Source: Govania unica (GTDB lineage Bacteria > Pseudomonadota > Alphaproteobacteria > Sphingomonadales > Govanellaceae). Taken from it: 64,000 bases of DNA. The stretch is from contig NZ_JANWOI010000001.1 of the NCBI RefSeq assembly GCF_027920805.1, positions 62,001-126,000 of the forward strand. The letters are read 5' to 3'. How positions within the stretch are numbered: the first letter of the stretch is position 1; every line of letters starts with the position of its first letter. Below the pieces are notes generated by a model that worked only from the letters and a program-made list of their open reading frames with translations, did no database searches and was not told where the DNA came from. The translations under genes were made by a program, and so were the position numbers. Positions 17,881-27,646 of this stretch are shown piece after piece.

Positions 17881-20800
17881 ATGATGCTTTCCGATGTTTC
17901 CGTCAAACGCCCCGTATTCGCGACGGTGATCAGCCTGCTTCTGGTGGCCTTCGGCATACTGTCGTTTCGCATGCTGCCGCTTCGGGAATATCCCGATATC
18001 GACACTCCGATCGTGTCGGTGTCGACAATTTATCCGGGCGCGTCGTCGGACATCGTCGAAACCAAGATCACCCAGTTGATCGAGGATGAGATCAGCGGCA
18101 TCGAGGGCGTGCGCTCCATCTCCTCCGCCAGCCGCGACGGTCAATCAAACATCAATATCGAATTCATCGCCGGCCGCGATATCGATTTTGCCGCCAATGA
18201 CGTGCGGGACCGCGTCTCCCGCGTGGCCGCGCGTTTGCCCGATCAGGCCGAAGCCCCGCAGATCTCGAAGTCCGAAGCTGACAGTCAGCCGATCATCTGG
18301 ATGTCGCTCTCCAGCTCGCGCCGCGATGGGCTGCAGCTGACCGATTTCGCTGACCGTTATCTGATCGATCAGCTGAGCACGGTGGATGGCATTTCAAGCA
18401 TCCGCATTGCAGGCCAGCGGCGCTATGCCATGCGCATCTGGCTCGACCGCACCAAGCTCGCGGCGCGCGGGCTGACGGTGAGCGATGTAGAAAATGTGCT
18501 GAAGGCGGAAAATGTCGAACTGCCGGCCGGCCGTCTTGAAACCGATGAGCGGGAATTGTCGTTGCGTGTCGCGCGCAGTTATCTGTCGCCGGAGGATTTC
18601 GCCGCGCTGGTGCTGAAGCGCGGGGACGGCGGCTATCTCGTGCGGCTCGGCGAAGTTGCCCGCGTCGAACTCGGGGCCGAGGAGCATCGCAATCTGTTCC
18701 GTGCCAACGGGCAAAGCACGCTCGGGCTTGGCGTCGTCAAACAATCGAAGGCCAATACGCTTGAAGTGGCGCGCAATGTCCGCGCGCGCGTGGACCAGAT
18801 CACCAAAACCCTGCCCGAAGATTTGAAGCTCGCGGTGGCCTCGGATGATTCCGTGTTCATCGAACAGGCCATTCATGAGGTCTATCTGACCTTTGGCATC
18901 GCCATGGTGCTGGTGATCTCGGTCATTTATCTGTTTCTTGGCAGTCTGCGCGCGACGCTCATTCCGGCGGTGACGGTGCCGGTGTGCATCACCGCGTCCT
19001 TCATGGTGCTGGCGGCGTTCGGCTATTCGGTCAATCTCGTGACCCTGCTCGCGCTGGTGCTTGCCATTGGTCTTGTGGTCGATGATAGCATCATTGTGCT
19101 TGAGAATATTCATCGCCGCATGGAACGCGGCGAGCCGCCGCTTGTGGCCGCCTATAACGGGGCGCGACAGGTCGGCATGGCGGTGGTGGCGACCACCCTG
19201 GTGTTGATTGCCGTCTTTGTGCCGATCATGTTTCTCGAAGGCACCACCGGGCGCGTCTTCACCGAGCTTGCTGTGGCGCTTGGCGGCGCAGTTGGCTTGT
19301 CGGGCATTGTCGCTTTGTCGCTCACGCCGATGATGTGTTCGAAGATCATGAAGCCGTCGACGGATGGCTATGGCCGGCTGTCCCGGATGGTCGATGGGCT
19401 GTTTCTGCGAGTGTCGGCGGTTTATGCGGACAGTCTGCGCAAGGTGCTCGCGCGGCCGAAATGGCTGGTCATGGGCATGGTCGCTGTGCTTGTTTTGATT
19501 GCCGGTCTGCTGAAGATCGTGCCGCAGGAATTTGCCCCGACCGAAGACCGCGGCAAATTTACCGTCATGGTCACCGCCGCCGAAGGCACAAGCTATGACG
19601 CCATGATCCGCAATATGGCGGCGGTTGAAAACGTGCTTTCGGTGCTGTCCACCGAGGGTCTCGCCAATCGCACGCTGGTGCGTATCCCGGGTTACGGGTC
19701 GGCTGATCAGTTCAATACCGGCCTCGGCGTCGTTAATCTGGTGGATTGGGGCGCGCGCAATGAAACCGCCGATCAGGTCATGACGCGGCTTGGTCCGGCC
19801 TTGCGGCAGATTGCCGATGTGACGGCCTTTCCGGTCATGTTCGGTGGCCTTAAAACCATTGGCGGCGGCCGTGGCCAGCCGGTGCAATTCGTTATTGGCG
19901 GCGACAGTTACACGGAACTCGCGGCCTGGCGTGACAGCATGCTGGCGGCGCTTGCGACCTATCCTGGGCTCCGTGGCCTCGAAGCCGATCTGAAGGAAAC
20001 CAAGCCGCAGATTCTGATCACCATCGATCAGAACCGCGCTGCTGATCTGGGCGTCTCCATTGGCAATATCGGGCGTACGCTCGAGACCATGTTCAACTCT
20101 CGCCGGGTCACCACCTTTGTCGATCGCGGCAAGGAATATTACGTCATGTTGCAGGCCGGGACGGAAGACCGTCGCAGCCCCAATGACATGACCGATATCT
20201 ATGTGCGCTCGGACAAATCGGGCGTGCTCGTGCCGCTCTCAAGCCTGGTGCGGTTCGAGGAACGCGGCACGGCGGCAAGTCTCAGCCGCTTCAACCGGCT
20301 GCGTTCGGTGACCCTGTCGGCCAATATCACGCCGGGCTATTCCATGGGCGAGGTCATTCAGCATCTCGAAGCCACGGCGGCCAAGGAGCTGCCGCAGACG
20401 GCGCGCATCGATTACAAGGGCGAATCTCGCGAATTCAAGGAATCCTCGTCGTCGCTGTTGTTCATTTTCGGCATGGCGCTGGTGGTGGTGTTCCTGGTGC
20501 TGGCGGCGCAGTTTGAAAGTTTCGTCCATCCGACGGTGATTATGCTGACGGTGCCTCTCGCGTTGGCGGGGGCCTTGATCGGGCTGTTCATCACCGGCCA
20601 ATCGCTCAATGTCTATAGTGAGATCGGCATTGTCATGCTGGTTGGCATCTCGGCCAAGAACGGCATTCTCATCGTCGAGTTCACCAACCAGCTGCGTGAC
20701 GAGGGTCGGGCCTTCGGCGACGCCATTGTCGAAGCCTGCCAGATTCGTCTGCGGCCCATTCTGATGACCTCGATCGCCACCACCATGGGCGCGGTGCCGT

Positions 20801-20997
20801 TGATTTTTGCTGGCGGTGCCGGAGCGGAAAGTCGGGTCATTCTCGGCATCGTGATTTTCTTTGGCGTGACCTTTGCCACGGCCTTCACGTTGTTCGTGGT
20901 GCCGGTGTTTTATCAGCTGCTGGCACGCGGCACGACCTCCCCGAACCATGTGGCCCAGGAGCTTGAAAGCCTGCTTAAGCCCGGTGTTGCGGAATAA
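17881..20997 (+). CDS. RND multidrug efflux permease (HAE1 family)
   Basis: This is an inner-membrane proton-driven pump subunit of 1038 residues, the normal RND length. Membrane segment 1 lies at about 12-30, then a large periplasmic loop. Segments 2-6 fall between about 335 and 490, and the proton-relay Asp pair is in GLVVDDSIIVLEN (Asp401-Asp402). A second periplasmic loop and segments 7-12 (about 855-1010) follow. The Asp-Asp pair and the general sequence are those of the AcrB/MexF-like hydrophobe/amphiphile exporters, not of the metal exporters. It is encoded with the upstream adaptor. The substrate cannot be read from the sequence. Confidence 0.93.
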   Translation: MMLSDVSVKRPVFATVISLLLVAFGILSFRMLPLREYPDIDTPIVSVSTIYPGASSDIVETKITQLIEDEISGIEGVRSISSASRDGQSNINIEFIAGRDIDFAANDVRDRVSRVAARLPDQAEAPQISKSEADSQPIIWMSLSSSRRDGLQLTDFADRYLIDQLSTVDGISSIRIAGQRRYAMRIWLDRTKLAARGLTVSDVENVLKAENVELPAGRLETDERELSLRVARSYLSPEDFAALVLKRGDGGYLVRLGEVARVELGAEEHRNLFRANGQSTLGLGVVKQSKANTLEVARNVRARVDQITKTLPEDLKLAVASDDSVFIEQAIHEVYLTFGIAMVLVISVIYLFLGSLRATLIPAVTVPVCITASFMVLAAFGYSVNLVTLLALVLAIGLVVDDSIIVLENIHRRMERGEPPLVAAYNGARQVGMAVVATTLVLIAVFVPIMFLEGTTGRVFTELAVALGGAVGLSGIVALSLTPMMCSKIMKPSTDGYGRLSRMVDGLFLRVSAVYADSLRKVLARPKWLVMGMVAVLVLIAGLLKIVPQEFAPTEDRGKFTVMVTAAEGTSYDAMIRNMAAVENVLSVLSTEGLANRTLVRIPGYGSADQFNTGLGVVNLVDWGARNETADQVMTRLGPALRQIADVTAFPVMFGGLKTIGGGRGQPVQFVIGGDSYTELAAWRDSMLAALATYPGLRGLEADLKETKPQILITIDQNRAADLGVSIGNIGRTLETMFNSRRVTTFVDRGKEYYVMLQAGTEDRRSPNDMTDIYVRSDKSGVLVPLSSLVRFEERGTAASLSRFNRLRSVTLSANITPGYSMGEVIQHLEATAAKELPQTARIDYKGESREFKESSSSLLFIFGMALVVVFLVLAAQFESFVHPTVIMLTVPLALAGALIGLFITGQSLNVYSEIGIVMLVGISAKNGILIVEFTNQLRDEGRAFGDAIVEACQIRLRPILMTSIATTMGAVPLIFAGGAGAESRVILGIVIFFGVTFATAFTLFVVPVFYQLLARGTTSPNHVAQELESLLKPGVAE

Positions 20998-21085
20998 CGG
21001 TGGGGAGGCGGACGGCGGGAAGGGGCTGGTCATCGCGCGCCCGCCATGGCACTCTCAGGTCATGTTCGGATCCAGGGACCAAGGG

Positions 21086-23050
21086 ATGACGTCGGCACGA
21101 GGTCGGGGAAGAAAAGCGGTTTTTGGATCGGCTTGTCTCGGGGTGTTGTTGTCATTCGGCGTCTTGCCCATGCCGGTCTTTGCCCAGACCATAGAGGACA
21201 AGCAAAGTCTGCCGCCGACGGATGATGATCTTTTGGATGATGGCGGGTCTGACGCGGGCACCGACAGCGCTCCCACCCCTGCTCAGAAGCCGAAGGCGAA
21301 ATCTCCGGAAGCCAAGCCGAAAACCGCACGTGGTGTGCCCTATAGCTTTGCCATTGACGGGCTGAAGGACAGTGAAGGCACCGAGCTGTTTCAGGAAATT
21401 TCGTTGCTGCGCAAAAATCGCGGCAAACCGGCGCGGGCTCAGGCCGAGCTGCGGTCCTGGATTCAGCGCGACATCACCTCGCTCACCGAAATCCTCCGCT
21501 CCCAGGGTTATTATGGCAGCAGAATCAGTTACTTGATGGATCGGCGCAAAAGCCCGCTTGCGGTGACGCTGCGGGTTACGGAAGGGCCGCGCTATAAGAT
21601 CACTGCCTTCAAGGTCGATCTTCTTGGCATGCCGGAGACGGCCATGGCCAAAAGCGAGGCCGCGACCATCCATCAGTCCTTTGACCGCCGCTTGCCCAAG
21701 GTCGGTGATCCGGCGCAAAGCGCGCGCGTGGTCGAAGCCGAGCAGCGGATTCTGCTGCGACTGCCGCAGATCGGTTATCCGCGCGCGGCTGTGAAGGATC
21801 AAGATATCGTCGTCGATCATGCGCTGCAAAGCATGGATGTGACACTCAAGGTGACGCCGGGGCCACGGACCTGCTTTGGCGAACCGGAATTCAGCGGCGC
21901 GCCGAATGTGGAGCATCGCTATCTCGGTCGTCTGGCGCCGTGGAAGTTTGGCGATGTCTATGACAGCCGGGTGGTGGATGAGTTCCGTCTGGAGCTGTCG
22001 AAGACCCTGTTGTTTTCCGGAATTTCGACCGCGGTCGGCACCCCCGATCGGCTGGGCTGCGCGCCGATCCTGGTTAATCTGAGCGAGGACAAGCCGCGCA
22101 GTTATGGTTTCGGCGCGACCTATGGATCCAGTGACGGCTTCGGGGTCAACGCCTTCTGGGAACATCGCAATTTCGCCGGAGCCGGGGAAAAATTCCGGGT
22201 CGAGGGCAAGGCGGTGGAAATCGAGCAGTCGGTGACCGCGCTTTATGAGGTTCCGGGCTTCCAGCGGAGAAATCAATGGTTGCTGTTCGGCGGCGGGTTT
22301 GAACGCCAATCCACCGATGCCTATAAAAGCTACAACATCATAAGTTCGGTGGCGGTGAAGCGGAAATTGGCCAAGGTCTGGACCGTGCAGGTCGGGCCGT
22401 CGCTTGAGTTTTCCAGTATCAATGACGGCTTCACCCAGCGCAATTACTACCTGCTCGGGGCTCAGGGCGTGGTTGCCTATGACAGCACCAATGATATTTT
22501 CGACCCGCGTCGGGGACAAAAACTGTCGCTCAGCCTGCGGCCTTATGTGGGGGAAGAAAGCGGGCTGCTTAATTTCAATATCGTTGAGCTTGCTGGCAGC
22601 AGTTACTGGGCCTTCGACCGGCGCAACCGCTATCTGTTGGCCGGGCGCTTCAAGCTTGGCAGCATCACGGGTGAATCGCTTGAACGCATTCCGGCCAACA
22701 AACGCTTTTATGCGGGCGGCGGGGCCAGCGTGCGCGGCTATGCCTATCAGGCGGCGGGTCCTGTGGACGTGCTCAATATGCCCATGGGCGGACGCTCGCT
22801 GATGGAGGGCTCGGTCGAATTCCGCGCCCGCGTCACCGATAACATCGGCGTTGTGCCGTTTCTCGATGTGGGCACTGTGGGCAATAGCGTGCTGCCGGAT
22901 TTCAGCGACAAGCTTTTTTGGGGAGCGGGGATCGGGCTCAGGTACTATACCTCGTTCGCGCCGGTGCGTGTGGATTTCGCGGTACCGCTCAACCGGCGGC
23001 CGAGCGACAGCCGCTACCAGATCTATATCAGCCTTGGTCAAAGTTTCTGA
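21086..23050 (+). CDS. tamA: TamA-type outer-membrane assembly protein
   Basis: TamA is an Omp85-family outer-membrane beta-barrel that works with TamB in moving proteins or lipids to the outer membrane. I start at the ATG at 21086 (654 residues), which gives a signal peptide ending MPVFAQ. Earlier ATGs, including 21062, are in frame. After an acidic/Pro-Ala linker (about 40-85) come POTRA repeats (about 90-330). The Omp85 barrel follows, with FYAGGGASVRGYAYQAAG (near 542-560) and a C-terminal strand ending in Phe (YISLGQSF). tamB starts 12 bp downstream, the classic tamAB pair. It follows the RND pump by about 90 bp. Confidence 0.92.
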   Translation: MTSARGRGRKAVFGSACLGVLLSFGVLPMPVFAQTIEDKQSLPPTDDDLLDDGGSDAGTDSAPTPAQKPKAKSPEAKPKTARGVPYSFAIDGLKDSEGTELFQEISLLRKNRGKPARAQAELRSWIQRDITSLTEILRSQGYYGSRISYLMDRRKSPLAVTLRVTEGPRYKITAFKVDLLGMPETAMAKSEAATIHQSFDRRLPKVGDPAQSARVVEAEQRILLRLPQIGYPRAAVKDQDIVVDHALQSMDVTLKVTPGPRTCFGEPEFSGAPNVEHRYLGRLAPWKFGDVYDSRVVDEFRLELSKTLLFSGISTAVGTPDRLGCAPILVNLSEDKPRSYGFGATYGSSDGFGVNAFWEHRNFAGAGEKFRVEGKAVEIEQSVTALYEVPGFQRRNQWLLFGGGFERQSTDAYKSYNIISSVAVKRKLAKVWTVQVGPSLEFSSINDGFTQRNYYLLGAQGVVAYDSTNDIFDPRRGQKLSLSLRPYVGEESGLLNFNIVELAGSSYWAFDRRNRYLLAGRFKLGSITGESLERIPANKRFYAGGGASVRGYAYQAAGPVDVLNMPMGGRSLMEGSVEFRARVTDNIGVVPFLDVGTVGNSVLPDFSDKLFWGAGIGLRYYTSFAPVRVDFAVPLNRRPSDSRYQIYISLGQSF

Positions 23051-23062
23051 GGATCGGGAGCC

Positions 23063-26000
23063 ATGACCGACAGCGAAAATACTCCTCCCCCAAGTGCGGC
23101 TCCGCCCAAGGCGAAGCGCGGCATCGTTCGCCGCGCAGTCGGGAGCGTTGCTCTGCTGGCGGGCGGGGCGCTGGTGCTGGTGATCGTGACAGCGGTGTTG
23201 ATGACGCCGCAGTTCTTGCAATTCGTGATGGAGCGGGCCTTGTCTTCGGCGCCGGTGATCGTGCGGGCCGAGCGCTTGCGGATTCCGGATACGAACAGCT
23301 TTCTTCTGACCGGTGTGACGCTTGCGGATGACGGTGGCGTCTGGGCGCGGATTCCGGAAATTTCCATTCGCTGGCATGCTCGCGCGCTGCTTGATGGCGA
23401 TCTTGAGATCACCTCGGTGACTCTGCCGCGTCTGACGGTGGAGCGCCTGCCGGTGTCACCGCCGAATGAGGATGAAACGCCGATCCGCATCGACTGGCCA
23501 CGGTCGTTTCTGGCCATTCGTTTGCAGGAACTGACGGTTCAGCGGCTCGAACTCAAAACAGCCGATGCTGACGGCAGCCATGTCATGGTCGGCAAGCTGA
23601 GCGGGGCGGCGCAATATCGGAACGGGTTGTTGCTCGCGCGGCTTGATGCGGTGCGCACGGATGGGGTGGCCGAGGCGCTTTCGATCCGCACCGATGTCAA
23701 TGAACCGGCGCGGCGCATTCTGCTTGATATGGCGGCCAATTCACCGGCCGACGGTTGGCTTTCTCATGAGCTTGCGCGGGTGACCGGCACCCGGCCGGCG
23801 CCGCTGCGGGTTGTCTTTGCCGGTGCGGGGCCGCCGGAACAATGGAGCGGCAAGCTTGATCTCGATGCGGGCAATGTGGCGACGGGCAAACTCTCGCTCA
23901 CCGCCGTGGAGCCGCCTGCTGCCAAGGACAAGCCGCGCAAGAAACGCAAACATGATGCGGACGAGGATCGCGATCTTGCCATCAAGGGACAGCTGAAGCT
24001 GCAACCGTCGTTCGTCGCGGCGCTCGGGCTGTCCGGCGATCTGTCCGCGCATGTGGCCGGGCCCATTGTCCTTGCCGGACGGCTTGCCGTGCGGGATCGG
24101 TTGCTCGCGACGGCGCAGGCCACGGTCAGCAACGATCAGGGGCTGGTGCTTGCCGTTGACGGCGAGGACCCCTGGAAAAACTTTGCCCTTGAGGCGACGC
24201 TTGCGGGCAAGGCCTTCAAGGTCGGCGATTTTGGGGTCGAACGGGGCCATCTGCGCGGCAGGGTACTGCTTGAGGGGCAGCGGGCGCGGCTTCAGGAGGT
24301 GACCGCAAGCTTCGACCATATGGGCACCAAGGATATGGCGATCAAAGCCTTTACCGCGACCGCCGGGGCGACGCTTGCCTGGGGCCAGGACCCGGACGCC
24401 GGGAAAGTCAGTTTCACCGGCAAAGGCGGTTTCCGCGAATTTGGACGGCAGGGCGAGACGCCCTTGCGGCTGCGTGGGCCGGGCAACTGGGAGGTCGAGG
24501 GCCGTTGGGACGGGGCCAAGCAAAATCTTCAGCTGGCCAAAGCGCGCATCGTCGCGCCCGGCTTCAATCTCGCGGCCAATGGCAGCTACGGCGTGGCGGG
24601 TGGCAAGCTTGAGGGCAAGGCGAAACTTCGCGCCGATGATCTTGGGCGCATCACCGGCGGGCAATATGGCGGCCGGGTGACAATGGATGCCAGCGGCAAG
24701 ACTGCGGGCGATCAGTTCACCCTCACGCTGAAGGGCCGGGCGGAGGGGCTTGAAAGCCCGGATGTGCAGGGACTGGCGGCGCTCGGGGTGCTTGATCTTG
24801 CGGCTCATGTGACCTCGACCAAGGCTGGGGGGGAGGGCAGTCTGACGGTGACCTCGGACGCCTTTACCGTGAGTGGCGAGGGCAGCATGGATGCCGCGGG
24901 CCTGCTCTCGGCCAATGTGGAAGCGCGGCCCCATGACGCGGCGGCGCTGGCCAAATTGATCGGCATGCCCATTGACGAGAAATCGACGATGACCGCTCAT
25001 ATCGGGGGCAGCAAAGCTTCGCCGTCGCTGCGGGCTCAGCTGTCGTTGCCGCGCCTCGGGTCGCGGCCATTTCTTTATCGCGATCTCACGGTCGATCTCG
25101 ATCTCAAGGATATCAATGGCGCTCCGAACGGCAGTTTCCTGCTGCGCGGCGACGGCCCGGCCGGATATATGCGCGGCCTGCTCAGGGTTGAGTCCACGGA
25201 CGCCGATCATCTCGCTGTCCGCGATATCCTGTTCGACAATCCGGTGGCGACCTTCACCGGTGATTTTGCGCTGGATCGCCGGAGCGGAGTTGTCACCGGC
25301 GAGCTTGATGGTACGTCAGGCGATATGCGGGTGCTTGAACGCGGTCTCGATCTCGAAGCTCAGGGCGCTTTTTCGCTGACGCTGAAACTCGCCGGGCGCG
25401 GCACGCCGGAGGCGCCGCGTCAGCTGATGCAACTGAGCGTCAAGGGGCGCAACATGGCCACTGTGCTCGCGGACCGCGAGGCGGTGACTGCCGATCAGCT
25501 TGATGCCCGGCTGCGCATCGTCACCGATGGCGGCTTGCTCAAGACCACGGCCCTGGCCTCGGCGCGCGGGCAGTTGCGCTTGCAGGGCTATCAGTCGTCG
25601 GGGCTGTCGCTGGATAATTTCAGTTTCGTTATCGGCGACCGCCGCGCCACCGCCGAGGCTGACAACAGCACCGGTGCGGGCAATCTCGATTGGACGCTCA
25701 AGGTCGCGGGTGATTATTACGGCTCGCTTCTGCTCGATGGCGCGGGCAGCGTGCGGCTTGGCGAAAAAGACACGGCGGTGGTTCTGAACAAGCTTGCCGG
25801 GCAGCTGGTGGGCAAGCCGCTCACGCTTGATGCGCCGGCGCAGTATCTGTCGACGGCGGCGGGCGACAGGCTTGGGCCACTGTCGCTGCATTATGGCGGC
25901 GGGCGGCTCGGGCTTGATTATGAAACCACGGCGGACAGTCTGCGCGGGCAGCTTGAGGCTGAGGCGGTCAATATCGCCATCATTCCGCTGGTGCTCGGCC

Positions 26001-27607
26001 TGCCGCCGTTTGACGGCACCCTGACCGGCACAGCATCCCTGAAGCTCGACGCCGCTGCGCCGCTGGGGCAGCTTGATATGACGCTCAAGGTCGATGATGT
26101 CGAAGCCCAGAATGTGCCGAGCTTTACGCTTGCCCTGAAGGGGGCCCTGAGCGGGGCGGCGGCGGAGTCGGCAGCGCGACTGCAATTGAATGGCGATATT
26201 GTCGGCAAGGGGCTCACGGGGTCTTTGAGCGGAGATATTCCCCTTAAGGTCACCCGCAGTCTGGATAAGGATACCGTGCTGCGCCCGAGCCTCGCGCTCG
26301 ACCATACGAGCGAGGTTGCCGCCCGCTTCCGCTGGGATGGTCCGGTGCAGTCGCTGATGGCCTTTCTGCCGCCTATTGACGATCAGCTTGAAGGCCGTCT
26401 GAAGGCTGATCTGGCGCTGGCCCAGAGCTTTGACAATCCGCACCTGAGCGGTCGCGCCACCCTGACGGACGGACGTTATGAGCAGCTCGGCTTCGGCACC
26501 GTGCTTGAACATCTTGCCGTCGCGGTCGGGCTTGACGGCAATGTCATCACACTGACGTCGCTTGCGGGCGATGATGGCGAAGGCGGCACGGTCAAGGCCG
26601 AGGGGCGCTTTGCCCTCGATCAGGATTGGCTGCCGGTGGGCCAGATCAATAGCACGCTAAAATCGGCGCGCATCGTCAATATGGACGGGGTGCGGGCCGA
26701 GGTTTCGGGCACTGCCATCTATAAGCGCGACGCGAGCGAAGCCGTGCTCAAGGGCAATCTCACAATCGATCGCATTGAAGCCGGATTGAATGATCGCCTG
26801 CCCCGGGAAATCACCACGCTCAAGGTGCGGGAGATCAACAAGCCGGGCGGCGACGAGACCGCCATTGTCGCGCCGCAAGCGCCCAAGATCGCGGCCCTGA
26901 GTGCCTTCGATCTGAAGGTCACGGCGCCGCGCCGGATGTTTGTGCGCGGACGCGGGCTCGATTCCGAATGGGGCGGTGATCTCACGGTGGGCGGCTCGGC
27001 CGAAGTGCCGGATATTCGCGGCACCGTGCAGCTCGTGCATGGAACATTCAGTTTTGCCGGCAAGGATTTCACGCTGACCTCGGGCACCTTGCGCTTTGAC
27101 GGTGGCGGCAAGATCGATCCGACGATGAATGTGAAGGCGGAATATGCCTCGACCGATATCACCGCCAAGCTGACTCTGACGGGACCGTTGTCGCGGCCGG
27201 AACTTAACCTGAGCTCGACCCCTACCTTGCCGCAGGATGAAGTTCTGTCGCGGGTGTTGTTCGGCACCTCGGTGCAGAAACTGTCGGCGCTTGAGGCGGT
27301 GCAGCTTGCAAGCGCGGTCACAAGCCTTGCGTCGGGCGGTGGCTTTGATGTCTTCGGCAAGGCGCGCGGCATTCTCGGCCTCGATCGCCTGAGCGTCGGA
27401 TCGAACGAAGCCGAAGGGATGGGCACTGCGGTGACAGGGGGCAAATATCTGACCCGCGACATCTATCTTGAAGTCACCACCGACACCAGCACCGGTGAAA
27501 GTAAAGCCACGGTACGTTATGATGTCACCCGCAAGCTTCAGGTCGAAGCCGGAGTGGGCGCTGCTGACAACAGCAGCGTCGGCGTGCGCTGGAAAGAAGA
27601 CTACTGA
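23063..27607 (+). CDS. tamB: Translocation/assembly module protein TamB
   Basis: TamB is an AsmA-like, inner-membrane-anchored beta-taco protein that spans the periplasm. It is thought to carry phospholipid or help assemble outer-membrane proteins with TamA. The 1514-residue product has one N-terminal membrane segment (about 23-48) and then more than 1100 residues of repetitive beta-strand sequence. The C-terminal DUF490/TamB domain (about 1150-1514) contains GTVQLVHGTFSFAGKDF and LTSGTLRFDGGGKIDP. It ends VGVRWKEDY, with a terminal aromatic residue. It is coupled to tamA. A Lys/Asp-rich insert (KDKPRKKRKHDADEDRD, about 290-307) is unusual and probably a loop. Confidence 0.93.
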   Translation: MTDSENTPPPSAAPPKAKRGIVRRAVGSVALLAGGALVLVIVTAVLMTPQFLQFVMERALSSAPVIVRAERLRIPDTNSFLLTGVTLADDGGVWARIPEISIRWHARALLDGDLEITSVTLPRLTVERLPVSPPNEDETPIRIDWPRSFLAIRLQELTVQRLELKTADADGSHVMVGKLSGAAQYRNGLLLARLDAVRTDGVAEALSIRTDVNEPARRILLDMAANSPADGWLSHELARVTGTRPAPLRVVFAGAGPPEQWSGKLDLDAGNVATGKLSLTAVEPPAAKDKPRKKRKHDADEDRDLAIKGQLKLQPSFVAALGLSGDLSAHVAGPIVLAGRLAVRDRLLATAQATVSNDQGLVLAVDGEDPWKNFALEATLAGKAFKVGDFGVERGHLRGRVLLEGQRARLQEVTASFDHMGTKDMAIKAFTATAGATLAWGQDPDAGKVSFTGKGGFREFGRQGETPLRLRGPGNWEVEGRWDGAKQNLQLAKARIVAPGFNLAANGSYGVAGGKLEGKAKLRADDLGRITGGQYGGRVTMDASGKTAGDQFTLTLKGRAEGLESPDVQGLAALGVLDLAAHVTSTKAGGEGSLTVTSDAFTVSGEGSMDAAGLLSANVEARPHDAAALAKLIGMPIDEKSTMTAHIGGSKASPSLRAQLSLPRLGSRPFLYRDLTVDLDLKDINGAPNGSFLLRGDGPAGYMRGLLRVESTDADHLAVRDILFDNPVATFTGDFALDRRSGVVTGELDGTSGDMRVLERGLDLEAQGAFSLTLKLAGRGTPEAPRQLMQLSVKGRNMATVLADREAVTADQLDARLRIVTDGGLLKTTALASARGQLRLQGYQSSGLSLDNFSFVIGDRRATAEADNSTGAGNLDWTLKVAGDYYGSLLLDGAGSVRLGEKDTAVVLNKLAGQLVGKPLTLDAPAQYLSTAAGDRLGPLSLHYGGGRLGLDYETTADSLRGQLEAEAVNIAIIPLVLGLPPFDGTLTGTASLKLDAAAPLGQLDMTLKVDDVEAQNVPSFTLALKGALSGAAAESAARLQLNGDIVGKGLTGSLSGDIPLKVTRSLDKDTVLRPSLALDHTSEVAARFRWDGPVQSLMAFLPPIDDQLEGRLKADLALAQSFDNPHLSGRATLTDGRYEQLGFGTVLEHLAVAVGLDGNVITLTSLAGDDGEGGTVKAEGRFALDQDWLPVGQINSTLKSARIVNMDGVRAEVSGTAIYKRDASEAVLKGNLTIDRIEAGLNDRLPREITTLKVREINKPGGDETAIVAPQAPKIAALSAFDLKVTAPRRMFVRGRGLDSEWGGDLTVGGSAEVPDIRGTVQLVHGTFSFAGKDFTLTSGTLRFDGGGKIDPTMNVKAEYASTDITAKLTLTGPLSRPELNLSSTPTLPQDEVLSRVLFGTSVQKLSALEAVQLASAVTSLASGGGFDVFGKARGILGLDRLSVGSNEAEGMGTAVTGGKYLTRDIYLEVTTDTSTGESKATVRYDVTRKLQVEAGVGAADNSSVGVRWKEDY

Positions 27608-27646
27608 GCCTGCGACAGAGCCCAAGATCAAAGAAGGAATTCGGGG

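Noticed and set aside
21152-23377. A 741-codon minus-strand frame over tamA
   Set aside because: TamA has POTRA and barrel motifs and a paired tamB. The antisense frame is Arg/His/Pro-rich without recognisable structure.
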